A DNA stretch of 64,000 bases. Origin: Carboxydocella thermautotrophica (lineage in GTDB: Bacteria > Bacillota > GCA-003054495 > Carboxydocellales > Carboxydocellaceae). Shown here one piece after another: positions 1-7,511 of this stretch. Made by a program: the position numbers and the translations under genes. The notes below the pieces were generated by a model, which worked only from the letters and a program-made list of their open reading frames with translations, was not told where the DNA came from and made no database searches. Where the stretch lies: the NCBI GenBank assembly GCA_003054495.1, contig CP028514.1:670501-734500 (forward strand), read 5' to 3'. How positions within the stretch are numbered: the stretch's first letter is position 1; every line of letters starts with the position of its first letter.

Positions 1-1162
1 TGCCGGCGGGGGCGGCCGTGGGATGCGGATTGTCCGGCAGAAGTCGGAGTTTGCCGAGGCCTGGCGGGCAGCCCGTTCTGAAGCCCAAACCTGGTTTAAT
101 AATCCTGATGTCTATCTGGAAAAATATCTGGAGAACTGCCGTCACATCGAGTTTCAAATTCTGGCTGATAACCACGGCAACGTAGTTTATCTGGGAGAAC
201 GGGACTGTTCGGTACAGCGCCGGAATCAGAAATTGATTGAAGAAGCGCCGTCTCCTGCCCTCAGCAGCCGCTTGCGCGAAATCATGGGGGGAGTGGCGGT
301 CCGGGCAGCTCAGGCCGTTAACTATTCCGGTGCTGGCACGGTGGAATTTCTCCTGACCCGGGATGGCGACTTTTATTTCATGGAAATGAACACCCGGATT
401 CAGGTAGAGCATCCCGTGACTGAAATGATTACCGGAATCGATTTGATCAAGGAGCAAATTCGCATTGCGGCCGGAGAGCCTCTGGGTTATGAGCAAAAGG
501 ATATCCAGATCCGCGGCCATGCCATTGAATGCCGGATCAATGCCGAAGACCCCTTTAACAATTTCCTGCCCAATCCAGGTACTATCACCTTTTACCGTCC
601 GCCGGGCGGTTTCGGGGTGCGGCTGGACAGTGCAGCTTACCAGGGGTATACTATTACTCCCTTCTACGATTCCATGATCGGCAAACTGATTGTTTGGGGG
701 CATGACCGGCAGGAAGCCATTCAGCGCATGCGCCGCTGTCTCAAGGAATTTCTCATTGAAGGAGTAACTACCACCATCCCCTTTCATCTACAGGTGCTGG
801 ATAATTTCTATTTTCAGAAAGGGGAGGTCTATACCAATTTCCTCACTACCCGCATGGGACCCCTGGCACCCAAGGAAAAAGCAGCGGTGCGCTCGCCGGT
901 GGCTGAGGCTGTACCTCGACCTGGACCTGAAGCGGTAAAGGCGGTTACCGGCAGTGACAATCAGAGGGTGGCCGGGACCGGAGGGGAACTGACCCCGGAA
1001 TTGCTGGCAGTGATTGCTGCAGCCGTGGATGCAGTCAGTGATGGCAAGCCGTTACAGATAAGAGAAATCAGGAGAGCAGACAGGGACGGCGGTTTGGCTG
1101 GCGGCAGTCCCTGGCGAGTGCTGGGATTGTATCAGCAGATGCAAAGCAGACTGCTGAGGTAG
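1..1162 (+). CDS. accC: Biotin carboxylase with OadG-like C-terminal tail (5' partial)
   Basis: ATP-dependent carboxylation of biotin on a carrier protein, the first half-reaction of acyl-CoA or 2-oxoacid carboxylases. The reading frame is open from base 2, where it enters inside the glycine-rich ATP-grasp loop (AGGGGRGM), so roughly 160 N-terminal residues lie outside the window and the ATG at 23 is internal. Visible family motifs are [41 protein letters not shown] and the C-terminal domain reaching TNFLTTRMG. After that the protein continues for about 90 residues through a Pro/Ala linker into a tail ([14 protein letters not shown], then a basic IREIRR stretch and SPWRVLG) that resembles the soluble end of OadG/MmdD decarboxylase subunits. 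The biotin carrier gene follows 15 bases later. The biotin carboxylase call is secure; whether it serves acetyl-CoA, propionyl-CoA or pyruvate carboxylation is open. Confidence 0.93.
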   Translation, partial: AGGGGRGMRIVRQKSEFAEAWRAARSEAQTWFNNPDVYLEKYLENCRHIEFQILADNHGNVVYLGERDCSVQRRNQKLIEEAPSPALSSRLREIMGGVAVRAAQAVNYSGAGTVEFLLTRDGDFYFMEMNTRIQVEHPVTEMITGIDLIKEQIRIAAGEPLGYEQKDIQIRGHAIECRINAEDPFNNFLPNPGTITFYRPPGGFGVRLDSAAYQGYTITPFYDSMIGKLIVWGHDRQEAIQRMRRCLKEFLIEGVTTTIPFHLQVLDNFYFQKGEVYTNFLTTRMGPLAPKEKAAVRSPVAEAVPRPGPEAVKAVTGSDNQRVAGTGGELTPELLAVIAAAVDAVSDGKPLQIREIRRADRDGGLAGGSPWRVLGLYQQMQSRLLR

Positions 1163-1177
1163 GAAGGGGAGAGATGC

Positions 1178-1558
1178 ATGAAAAAGTTGCGAATAACCAT
1201 TAATGGCATAGCTTATGAAGTTTTGGTGGAGGAACTGCCCACTGAAGCCGGGGCCCAGACGCCGGCCACCATTCAGCGTCCGGCGCAACCGGCGGCGACA
1301 CCGCCGCCTCCTGCGATGGCTGCCCCGGCACCGGCTGCCGGTGGCAACGGCCAGGTTACTGCTCCCATGCCGGGGGTAATCAAAGGTGTAAAGGTCAAGC
1401 CGGGGGATAAGGTAGATGTCGGGCAGGTGCTGGTGATACTGGAAGCGATGAAAATGGAAAATGAAATTGCTGCCAAACAGGCTGGTACCGTTAAGGAAGT
1501 GCTGGTCAGTGAAGGCCAGAACGTGGGTATGAATGAAGTGCTGGTAGTAATAGAATAA
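1178..1558 (+). CDS. Biotin/lipoyl carrier protein (BCCP-like, MmdC/PycB type)
   Basis: Small carrier of covalently bound biotin for the adjacent biotin carboxylase. It has 126 residues: a short N-terminal segment (MKKLRITINGIAYEV), a mobile Ala/Pro-rich linker (about residues 25-60) and a C-terminal biotinyl domain with the EAMKMENE site, whose lysine is the expected biotinylation point. The layout resembles decarboxylase gamma subunits (MmdC/OadA tail) more than E. coli AccB, which fits the OadG-like tail on the upstream partner. A GGGGAGAG Shine-Dalgarno site precedes the ATG. A strong hairpin terminator directly follows, so this gene ends the transcription unit. Confidence 0.92.
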   Translation: MKKLRITINGIAYEVLVEELPTEAGAQTPATIQRPAQPAATPPPPAMAAPAPAAGGNGQVTAPMPGVIKGVKVKPGDKVDVGQVLVILEAMKMENEIAAKQAGTVKEVLVSEGQNVGMNEVLVVIE

Positions 1559-1583
1559 AAAGAGGGCTAAGAGCCCTCTTTTA
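1557..1583. terminator. Bidirectional rho-independent terminator
   Basis: The inverted repeat AGAGGGCT (1561-1568) / AGCCCTCT (1572-1579) has a 3-base loop. It is followed by T residues on the plus strand and preceded by an A run that serves the minus strand. It lies between the convergent biotin carrier and SLH genes. Confidence 0.85.
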
Positions 1584-2396
1584 CATTTTATGCCCGGTGG
1601 GATGGGGCTGGCCAGTTTGTCCCATCATACCGGATTCAGCCATCATCATTTTCATTTCTGCCATCATGGCTTTCATGTCTTTGATTAATTGCATCATTTT
1701 TTCTTTCTGTTCACCATTCATCGTAGACAGCATTTTTTCCATTTGCATAATTCTGGTCTGTTGTTCAGCCATCATTTTAGCCATTTTTTCCTTCATCATG
1801 CCCTGTTTCATATTCATGCTGGTTTGTTTTGCATCCATCATTTTATCAGCCAGTTCGGGACTGTTGTTTGAGGTTATTAAATTTTTCTGGGCCAGTTTGG
1901 CCAGCAGTGTTACTGCTTCGGCGCGGGTAATTTCCTGATGGGGGCGCAACTGGTTGTTTTCCTCTGCAGGCACCAGTACACCTTGCTGTACGAGATAAGC
2001 AACGGGCTTGCGGTCTGCATCCGGGATGTCCTGCTGGTCATTGTATGCAGACAGGAGTGCGGTGGTTTCTTCAGCGGTTAAAGCCTCAGCGGCGCTATTT
2101 AAACCGAACAGATCTACAATACCTTTAATTACTGCTACCCGGTGAGTCATGGTCAGGCTGGCTTCTTTGCCGGATACTCTGGTAAGTAAACGGTTGAGAT
2201 GCTTCAGGTCCATTTTCATGTCGGGATGAAACTGGCCGTTTCCCGTGCCCTTTACCATTCCTTTACTTTGCATGAACTGAATATAAGGGGCGGCGGGATG
2301 GTTGGTTATGTCGCTAAACTGAGTTTCAGCAGCGAAACTCAAAGATGGCACAGCCAGCACAGCTGCAGTTACAAAGGTTACAATTGTTTTTTTCAT
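1581..2396 (-). CDS. SLH-domain secreted protein with methionine-rich C-terminus
   Basis: Predicted envelope protein of 271 residues. Residues 1-22 form a Sec signal peptide ending in SFAAE. An S-layer-homology-like module follows (FSDITNHPAAPYIQFMQSKG), and a second SLH-like motif is seen around ITRAEAVTLLAKLAQ. From about residue 185 the chain is a charged, probably helical segment extraordinarily rich in Met and Lys (KMMAE, EKMMQLI, MKMMMAESGMM), ending in a His-containing tail (HPTGHKM). SLH modules normally anchor proteins to secondary cell-wall polymers. The Met-rich part could bind soft metals such as Cu or Ag or act as a methionine sink; this is inference. A perfect dyad lies upstream at 2431-2447, between a candidate promoter and the start. 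AAGGGGG provides the ribosome site. Confidence 0.8.
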   Translation of the reverse strand: MKKTIVTFVTAAVLAVPSLSFAAETQFSDITNHPAAPYIQFMQSKGMVKGTGNGQFHPDMKMDLKHLNRLLTRVSGKEASLTMTHRVAVIKGIVDLFGLNSAAEALTAEETTALLSAYNDQQDIPDADRKPVAYLVQQGVLVPAEENNQLRPHQEITRAEAVTLLAKLAQKNLITSNNSPELADKMMDAKQTSMNMKQGMMKEKMAKMMAEQQTRIMQMEKMLSTMNGEQKEKMMQLIKDMKAMMAEMKMMMAESGMMGQTGQPHPTGHKM

Positions 2397-2430
2397 AATA
2401 CAGTCCCCCTTCGCTATTAATTAGTTTATC

Positions 2431-2447
2431 TATTACATAGTGTAATA
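2431..2447 (-). promoter_or_regulatory. Perfect dyad (candidate operator) upstream of the SLH gene
   Basis: TATTACA-TAG-TGTAATA is a perfect 7+3+7 inverted repeat. On the minus strand it sits just downstream of a candidate -10 (TATATT, with a weak TTCGAC -35 18 bases upstream), so a bound repressor would cover the transcription start. The TTACA/TGTAA half-sites resemble operators of BlaI/CopY-type repressors. No such regulator is encoded in the window. Confidence 0.5.
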
Positions 2448-2518
2448 TACATTTTTGGCTAAAATATGTCGAATTTATGAAGATTTTGTGAAGATGTTGT
2501 GAAGACGTTGTCATATTT

Positions 2519-3205
2519 TTACTGTATTTTCCAGCTCTCACCCGGATTAAGGATAATTACTTCCGCTCCTGTTTCCGCTTCTACCCGCTGTTTGAAACTG
2601 GTGGCATCCTGGGCGATCAGGGGCCAGGTGTTGTAATGCATGGGGATCACATAACGGGGGGTAAGCATTTTCACCGCCTCCAGGGCATCATCAGGACCCA
2701 TGGTGAAATTATCCCCGATGGGGATAAAGGCTACATCCAGCACATGCCGGCGGCCGATCAAGGCCATATCTCCAAAGAGTCCCGTATCGCCGGAATGATA
2801 GAGGGTCAAGCCATCCATTTCCACGATAAAGCCACAGGGGTTGCCCAGATAGATGGCAGGGTATTCGCCGCTGGAACTGCCATGCAGAGCCGGGGTTAGC
2901 TTGATTCTCACCGGGCCGAAATTGTAGCTGCCGCCGATATGCATGGGATGGACAGTGGCCCCCTGGGTGGCACAGTAGTTGGCGATTTCAAAAACGCTGA
3001 CAATGGTGCCATTGCTCTGGCGGGCGATAGCCACACTATCTCCCAGGTGATCACCATGGCCGTGACTGACCAGGATATATTCGGCCTGGATTTCCCCGGG
3101 CTGATGTTTGGCGACGGGATTGCCGGTCAGAAACGGATCGATGGCAACTCGAGTCTGGTTTCCTGCCAGCCAGAAGCCGGCATGACCGAGAAATGTAATC
3201 TTCAT
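2519..3205 (-). CDS. UPF0173-family metal-dependent hydrolase (MBL fold)
   Basis: Metallo-beta-lactamase-fold hydrolase of 228 residues, cytoplasmic, substrate unknown. It starts MKITFLGHAGFWL and carries the metal-binding signature SHGHGDHLGD (HxHxDH), a later HSGDTGLFGDM and the C-terminal PMHYNTWP histidine motif, all typical of UPF0173. A TTG lies three codons upstream at 3214, but AGGAGG is spaced correctly for the ATG at 3205, so that start is used. The gene is divergent from the EamA transporter. The family call is strong and the function is unknown. Confidence 0.9.
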   Translation of the reverse strand: MKITFLGHAGFWLAGNQTRVAIDPFLTGNPVAKHQPGEIQAEYILVSHGHGDHLGDSVAIARQSNGTIVSVFEIANYCATQGATVHPMHIGGSYNFGPVRIKLTPALHGSSSGEYPAIYLGNPCGFIVEMDGLTLYHSGDTGLFGDMALIGRRHVLDVAFIPIGDNFTMGPDDALEAVKMLTPRYVIPMHYNTWPLIAQDATSFKQRVEAETGAEVIILNPGESWKIQ

Positions 3206-3307
3206 AGCTCTCAACCTCCTGAAATAATTTTCTGATTATATTTTAACTGCTGGTGCAAACTTTGCCAAATTCAGTTATAATAGGAGAAGATAAAGGAGGC
3301 GAAAAAA

Positions 3308-4210
3308 TTGCTGAAAAATAAAGGGGAGCTGGCTTTACTGGTAGTGACCCTGATCTGGGGCACTACTTTTATTGTGACTAAGCTGGGGCTGGGGGAGATG
3401 CCGCCATTTAGCTATCTGGCCATCAGGTTTACCATTGCGGCTCTGGTGCTGGGGGTGATCTTCTGGCGGGAGATTAAAGCCCTGCCGGCGGGGGGCTGGT
3501 GGGCAGGGATCAAGCTGGGATTGGTTCTGGGCGCTGGCTTTGTTCTGCAGACCCTGGGCTTATTGAGCACTACTGCCTCCAAGTCAGCTTTCATAACCGG
3601 CCTGGCTGTGGTATTAACCCCGGTAGTAGCTTTTTTCCTTTACGGGCAAAAGCCCTCCCGGGCAGTCTGGTTGGGGTCACTGCTGGCTTTCACCGGGCTG
3701 GCTTTGCTTTCCTGGTCTCCGGAACTGGTGCAGGGCGAGTTTAACCGGGGAGATGTACTGACCCTGCTGTGTGCCATTGCCTTTGCCCTCCATATTGTGC
3801 TGGTTTCCCGTTATGCCGGCCGCTACCCTACCGGCCCCTTTACCTGGCTGCAGTTACTGGTGATCGGTTTGGGTTGCTGGCTGTTCTCCTGGTGGACCGG
3901 GGAAAGCTGGCTGATGGCCGGAAAGGCAACCTGGCTGGGTTTACTGTACATGGGGGTAATAGCCACCGGTCTGGTATTATTTTTGCAAAACTGGGGCCAG
4001 CGCTTTACATCGGCCCAGCGGGCAGCTATAATCTTTACTCTGGAGCCAGTTTTTACAGCGGTGTTTGCATTTGTCTTTCTAAGAGAGACACCAACCCTGC
4101 AGCTGTGGCTGGGAGGGACATTGATTTTAGCAGGGATTCTTTATTCGGAAATCGGGGATCAGCGCATAAAATCCCGGGAACTGGAAATAATGGAGGCGAA
4201 TGATGGGTAA
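3308..4210 (+). CDS. EamA/DMT-family transporter
   Basis: Integral membrane protein of 300 residues with about ten hydrophobic segments and two repeated EamA modules. The N-terminal module has LIWGTTFIVTK and FLAIRFTIA-like text; the second has GLVLFLQNWGQR and a TLEPVFTAVFAF motif near the end, which is the usual signature of drug/metabolite exporters. The substrate cannot be predicted. The start is TTG, preceded by AAAGGAGG at ideal spacing. A TATAAT at about 3276 with a weak -35 could be the promoter. The gene ends just before the promoter of the ytoI-like gene. Confidence 0.87.
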   Translation: MLKNKGELALLVVTLIWGTTFIVTKLGLGEMPPFSYLAIRFTIAALVLGVIFWREIKALPAGGWWAGIKLGLVLGAGFVLQTLGLLSTTASKSAFITGLAVVLTPVVAFFLYGQKPSRAVWLGSLLAFTGLALLSWSPELVQGEFNRGDVLTLLCAIAFALHIVLVSRYAGRYPTGPFTWLQLLVIGLGCWLFSWWTGESWLMAGKATWLGLLYMGVIATGLVLFLQNWGQRFTSAQRAAIIFTLEPVFTAVFAFVFLRETPTLQLWLGGTLILAGILYSEIGDQRIKSRELEIMEANDG

Positions 4211-4215
4211 GTCGA

Positions 4216-4245
4216 TTGTACCAGCAGGGAAAACTATGATACAAT
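4216..4245 (+). promoter_or_regulatory. SigA-type promoter with extended -10 for the ytoI-like gene
   Basis: TTGTAC (4216-4221), an 18-base spacer, then TGA-TACAAT with the -10 at 4240-4245. It lies directly upstream of the YtoI-like gene and just past the end of the EamA gene. Confidence 0.65.
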
Positions 4246-4299
4246 AATGGTAGCACAATCGGGTTGTTATGCAACACAGGAGAGGAAGGAGTGCGGACC

Positions 4300-5607
4300 A
4301 TGGCACCACAAACCAAACATGAGCAGATATTGCAGTATATTGAGGCATTACCGGTTGGAACCAAGGTTTCGGTGCGGCGAATTGCCCGGGAGCTGGAAGT
4401 AAGTGATGGTACAGCCTATCGGGCCATCAAGGAGGCGGAGGCCCAGGGGCTGGTCAGTTCCATTCCCAAAGTAGGTACAGTACGGATCGAAACTCCGGAG
4501 GCACGGGAAATTGAGGATCTAACCCTGGCTGAAATCAAGCGCCTGGTTGAGGGTACAGTGCTTACAGGTGAAGAGTATTTGAGCCGAGGGATTAAAGCTT
4601 TTACAATTGGAGCGTCAACGGTGGATGTATTGCCCCATTATGTTGAAGAGGGCAGTGTCTTTATTGTGGGTAACCGTACTGATGCTCAGCGGGCGGCCCT
4701 GGAGCTGGGGGCCCATCTGCTGATTATCGGGGGCTTTACCCCGGAAGAAGAGATTATCCAGCTGGCCCGGCAAAAAAATCGGGCGGTCATTTCCACCCCC
4801 TATGACACTTTTGCTGTGACCAGTATTATTAACCGGGCCCTGCTGGCAGCCATGCCGGACAAGGAGATTGTGCTGGTAGAAGATGCTATGGTGCGGGAGT
4901 TTCGCTATTTAAAAGCAACTGACCGGATTGCAGACTGGCACGCCGCGGTGGAGAAATATCACCACAGCCGTTTCCCGGTTTTGAACGAGGCCGGGGAGGT
5001 TATTGGCCTGGTTACCCCCGTAGATGTGTTTGGTCGGGAAGAGGATGAACCGATTTCGGCGGTAATGCGGCCGGCAGTTACAGTTGAACAGGATGTCTCC
5101 ATTGGTCATGCCGCCCGTCTGATGATCTGGGAGGGCCAGGAGCTGCTACCTGTAGTGGATGACAGGGGCAGGGCAGTGGGGGTGCTCAGCCGGCAGGATA
5201 TTATCAATGCCTACCAGCATCTGCAGAAGCAGCCCCATATAACTGATACCCTGGATAATATTGTCCTTTCCGGTTTTCGCATGGAAGATACCGAGCTGGG
5301 GGTGAAGCTGCTGGGGGAAATTACAGAATTTATGACCAATGAATTTGGCTTTGCATCGGTAGGTGTGCTGGTTACATTGATTAATTCCACCGCTTATATA
5401 GCCCTTAAACGCCGCAAACGTCTGGACTTGTCCACCGAGAGCCTAACTCTGTTACATATAGAGCCGGTACCCTTTGACCAGCAGGTAGAAGTAGAGGCTG
5501 CCGTCCTTTCCACCTCCCGTCGGGTAGCCAAAATTGAAGTAACAGTACGGCAGGGAGAGCAGCTGGTGGCTAAAGCCTTTATTACCGGCAAGAACCTGGA
5601 GAGGTGA
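4300..5607 (+). CDS. ytoI: YtoI-like regulator: HTH, DRTGG, tandem CBS and hot-dog domain
   Basis: Multidomain sensor or regulator of 435 residues. In order: a winged-helix-like N-terminus (about residues 5-65, VSVRRIARELEVSDGTAYRA), a DRTGG-type domain (about 100-190), two CBS domains (about 200-325; RFPVLNEAGEVIGLVTPVDV and LPVVDDRGRAVGVLSRQDI) and a C-terminal hot-dog/thioesterase-like domain (about 330-435). This order matches B. subtilis YtoI. CBS pairs usually bind adenine nucleotides; the ligand and target genes are unknown. GTG at 4291 and TTG at 4264 are in frame, but AGGAAGGA is best placed for the ATG at 4300. The stop overlaps the start region of the PAP2 gene, so they are probably cotranscribed. 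Confidence 0.87.
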   Translation: MAPQTKHEQILQYIEALPVGTKVSVRRIARELEVSDGTAYRAIKEAEAQGLVSSIPKVGTVRIETPEAREIEDLTLAEIKRLVEGTVLTGEEYLSRGIKAFTIGASTVDVLPHYVEEGSVFIVGNRTDAQRAALELGAHLLIIGGFTPEEEIIQLARQKNRAVISTPYDTFAVTSIINRALLAAMPDKEIVLVEDAMVREFRYLKATDRIADWHAAVEKYHHSRFPVLNEAGEVIGLVTPVDVFGREEDEPISAVMRPAVTVEQDVSIGHAARLMIWEGQELLPVVDDRGRAVGVLSRQDIINAYQHLQKQPHITDTLDNIVLSGFRMEDTELGVKLLGEITEFMTNEFGFASVGVLVTLINSTAYIALKRRKRLDLSTESLTLLHIEPVPFDQQVEVEAAVLSTSRRVAKIEVTVRQGEQLVAKAFITGKNLER

Positions 5608-5612
5608 GCGAA

Positions 5613-6263
5613 ATGAAGAAAAAAATGGTACTGATCTGGGCCTTGACCGGGCTGGGACTGTTCTGGTTTGCCAAACTGGCTGAGGATCTAATCTATCATG
5701 AGCTTTACCCTTTTGATTCCCTGGTGTCAGGCTGGATTCAGGGCTGGCGCCAGCCCTGGCTGACCGAACTAATGCGGGCTATTACCTTTATGGGCAGCGG
5801 TAAGGCGGTTATTCCTCTGAGTTTGCTGGCTTTATGGCTGCTGGGGCATTCTCAGGCCGGGAAGCGGGCAGCCCAGCTTTCCGGGGCTGTACTCATTGGC
5901 GGAGTGGCGCTGGAGGAGAGTTTGAAGCGCCTCTTTCATCGTCCCCGGCCACCCCGGCCCTGGTTAACTGAGGCCAGTGGTTTTAGTTTTCCCAGCGGCC
6001 ATGCCATGATCGGGATTATTGCCTATGGATTGCTGGCTTACTGGGCCTGGAAGCTGCTACCCCGGCCATATAACAGAATGGCAGCAGCCCTGGCGGTATT
6101 TTTGTTTCTCTGTATTGGTTTAAGCCGGGTCTATCTGGGGGTACATTATCCCAGTGATGTGCTGGCGGGCTTTGCGGCAGGAGTCTTCTGGCTGGGAACC
6201 TGGTGGCTGGCAGTAAAAAATTTTAACTGGCTGGTTGACGGGCAAAGAAAGAGGAGCGTATAA
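5613..6263 (+). CDS. PAP2-family membrane phosphatase
   Basis: Integral membrane phosphatase of about 216 residues, likely acting on undecaprenyl pyrophosphate or phosphatidylglycerol-phosphate at the outer face of the membrane. The three PAP2 motifs are present: KRLFHRPRPPRP, SFPSGHAM and SRVYLGVHYPSDVLAG, whose His and Arg residues form the phosphohistidine centre. About six hydrophobic helices can be counted. GTG at 5604 overlaps the upstream stop, but GGAGAGGTGA is better spaced for the ATG at 5613. The last codons contain the promoter of the M-box/corA transcript. Confidence 0.87.
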   Translation: MKKKMVLIWALTGLGLFWFAKLAEDLIYHELYPFDSLVSGWIQGWRQPWLTELMRAITFMGSGKAVIPLSLLALWLLGHSQAGKRAAQLSGAVLIGGVALEESLKRLFHRPRPPRPWLTEASGFSFPSGHAMIGIIAYGLLAYWAWKLLPRPYNRMAAALAVFLFLCIGLSRVYLGVHYPSDVLAGFAAGVFWLGTWWLAVKNFNWLVDGQRKRSV

Positions 6264-6264
6264 T
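6235..6264 (+). promoter_or_regulatory. Strong SigA-type promoter for the M-box/corA transcript
   Basis: TTGACG (6235-6240), an 18-base spacer and TATAAT (6259-6264), embedded in the last codons and stop of the PAP2 gene. Transcription would begin near 6271, just ahead of the riboswitch. Confidence 0.75.
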
Positions 6265-6285
6265 AATAATTGAAATAAATAATTC

Positions 6286-6432
6286 CTCGTTAGGTGAGGC
6301 TACTGTATAGACAGATGCCACTGCCCAGAAATGTCGAGAGACACCAATGGGTTAGCAGATATGGCCGGCTTAAGGCTTTATCTAATGTGGCTGGCGAACA
6401 GCCTAGCTATACAGAGCTAAAACTCAAACGAG
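6286..6432 (+). ncRNA. M-box (ykoK) magnesium riboswitch
   Basis: The stretch matches the M-box consensus in order: CGTTAGGTGAGGCT, CTGTATAGACAGATGCC, CTGCCCAGAAATGTCGAGAGA, CACCAATGGGTTAGCAG, GGCTTAAGGC, then TGGCTGGCGAACAGCC and TATACAGAGCTAAA. The closing helix P1 pairs CTCGTT (6286-6291) with AACGAG (6427-6432). It lies in the leader of corA. M-box RNAs fold with Mg2+ and then allow an expression-platform terminator to form, so corA should be expressed when Mg2+ is low. Confidence 0.93.
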
Positions 6433-6433
6433 T

Positions 6434-6483
6434 GGGGAGTGAAGATGAAACTTGGCTTCCCATTTTCGGGAAGTTTTTTTTTT
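6434..6483 (+). terminator. Expression-platform terminator of the M-box
   Basis: CTTCCC (6456-6461) / GGGAAG (6468-6473) is followed by ten T residues. GGGGAG at 6434-6439 can pair with the left terminator arm CTTCCC (one G-U), which would be a competing antiterminator. This is the usual arrangement for magnesium-dependent premature termination. Confidence 0.8.
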
Positions 6484-6499
6484 GGAGGTGATGAAGAGC

Positions 6500-6649
6500 A
6501 TGGATGGAAGTAAAGGAAAAGATAACAGTGACGATTTACGAAGTATATTGGCAAAGGAGTGTTATCCATGGTGGAAATCTTCATCACCGAAACTAATAAT
6601 AATTCTCTGCAAAAAAGCCAGATTACCAAAGGGGTTTGGATTGATGTAA
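6500..6649 (+). CDS. Possible small leader ORF overlapping the start of corA
   Basis: Frame of 49 codons starting MDGSKGKDNSDDLRS. It begins after the M-box terminator and overlaps the corA start in another frame. GGAGGTGATG sits 11 bases upstream, a good though slightly distant ribosome site. No similarity to a known family is recognised, and the part overlapping corA may be fortuitous. It could couple translation to corA or be nothing at all. Confidence 0.25.
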   Translation: MDGSKGKDNSDDLRSILAKECYPWWKSSSPKLIIILCKKARLPKGFGLM

Positions 6650-7497
6650 CAGCACCTGAGCCTCATGAGATCGACCTGCTGGTTGAGCATACAGGGGTAA
6701 AGAGGGAATTTCTTTTTCACCCTCTTGATCTGGATGAGCAAGCTCGCATTGATCAAGAAGGAGACCAGATCCTGATCATTGTGGATATTCCTTACAGTGA
6801 AAGTGATCAGGATTTTTATACGGTACCTTTAGGTATTATCATTGTTAGAGATGAATTTATAATTACCGTGTGCAGTGTACAGAGCCCTGTGATTGAAGAC
6901 TTTAAACGGGAAAAAGTCAAAGGTTTTTTCACCTATAAGAAAACTAGGTTCGTTTTTCAACTGTTTCAACAAATCGCCAGCTATTATTTAAAGTATTTGC
7001 GCATGATTAACCGTAAACGGGAACAAATAGAATCCATTTTGCACCAATCAATGAAAAATGAAGAAATTTTTAATCTATTAGATTTAGAAAAGAGTTTGGT
7101 CTATTTCACTACTTCCTTGAAAGCTAATGAACTGCTGATGGAAAAAATGCTGCGCTTAAAAATTTTAAACATGTATGAAGAAGACAAAGATGTACTGGAA
7201 GATGCTATAATAGAAAATAAGCAGGCTATTGAAATGGCCCACATTTACAGTAATATTTTGAGTGGAATGATGGATGCTTTTGCTTCCATCATATCCAACA
7301 ATCTTAACATTGTAATGAAATTTTTAACATCGGTTACTCTTGTCTTATCGATACCTACTATGGTTGCCAGTTTCTTTGGCATGAATGTCAGTATTCCGAT
7401 GCAAAATTATCCCCATGCTTTCCTGATGACAATCATTTTATCTTTATTACTATCTGTCTTGCTAGCCATCTATTTCAGGAAAAAAGACCTGTTTTAA
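6568..7497 (+). CDS. corA: CorA-family magnesium transporter
   Basis: Mg2+ (Co2+/Ni2+) channel of 309 residues. A long cytoplasmic alpha/beta N-terminal domain is followed by a stalk helix and two C-terminal membrane helices (about residues 250-305). The CorA selectivity signature GMN is present (FFGMNVSIPMQN) between the two helices, and the basic C-terminus FRKKDLF is typical. The start is ATG at 6568, eight bases after AGGAG; a GTG at 6559 is less well placed. The M-box riboswitch and its terminator immediately upstream independently support a magnesium role. Confidence 0.93.
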   Translation: MVEIFITETNNNSLQKSQITKGVWIDVTAPEPHEIDLLVEHTGVKREFLFHPLDLDEQARIDQEGDQILIIVDIPYSESDQDFYTVPLGIIIVRDEFIITVCSVQSPVIEDFKREKVKGFFTYKKTRFVFQLFQQIASYYLKYLRMINRKREQIESILHQSMKNEEIFNLLDLEKSLVYFTTSLKANELLMEKMLRLKILNMYEEDKDVLEDAIIENKQAIEMAHIYSNILSGMMDAFASIISNNLNIVMKFLTSVTLVLSIPTMVASFFGMNVSIPMQNYPHAFLMTIILSLLLSVLLAIYFRKKDLF

Positions 7498-7511
7498 AGG
7501 TGGTGCCGCCA

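Noticed and set aside
2326-2541. 71-codon minus-strand frame across the SLH gene promoter
   Set aside because: It covers the dyad and promoter region and reads a different frame of the SLH signal peptide; no support as a gene.
3276-3330. Possible TRAP-binding (G/U)AG array in the leader of the first EamA gene
   Set aside because: Only a few TAG/GAG triplets occur, with irregular spacing and mostly belonging to the Shine-Dalgarno site.
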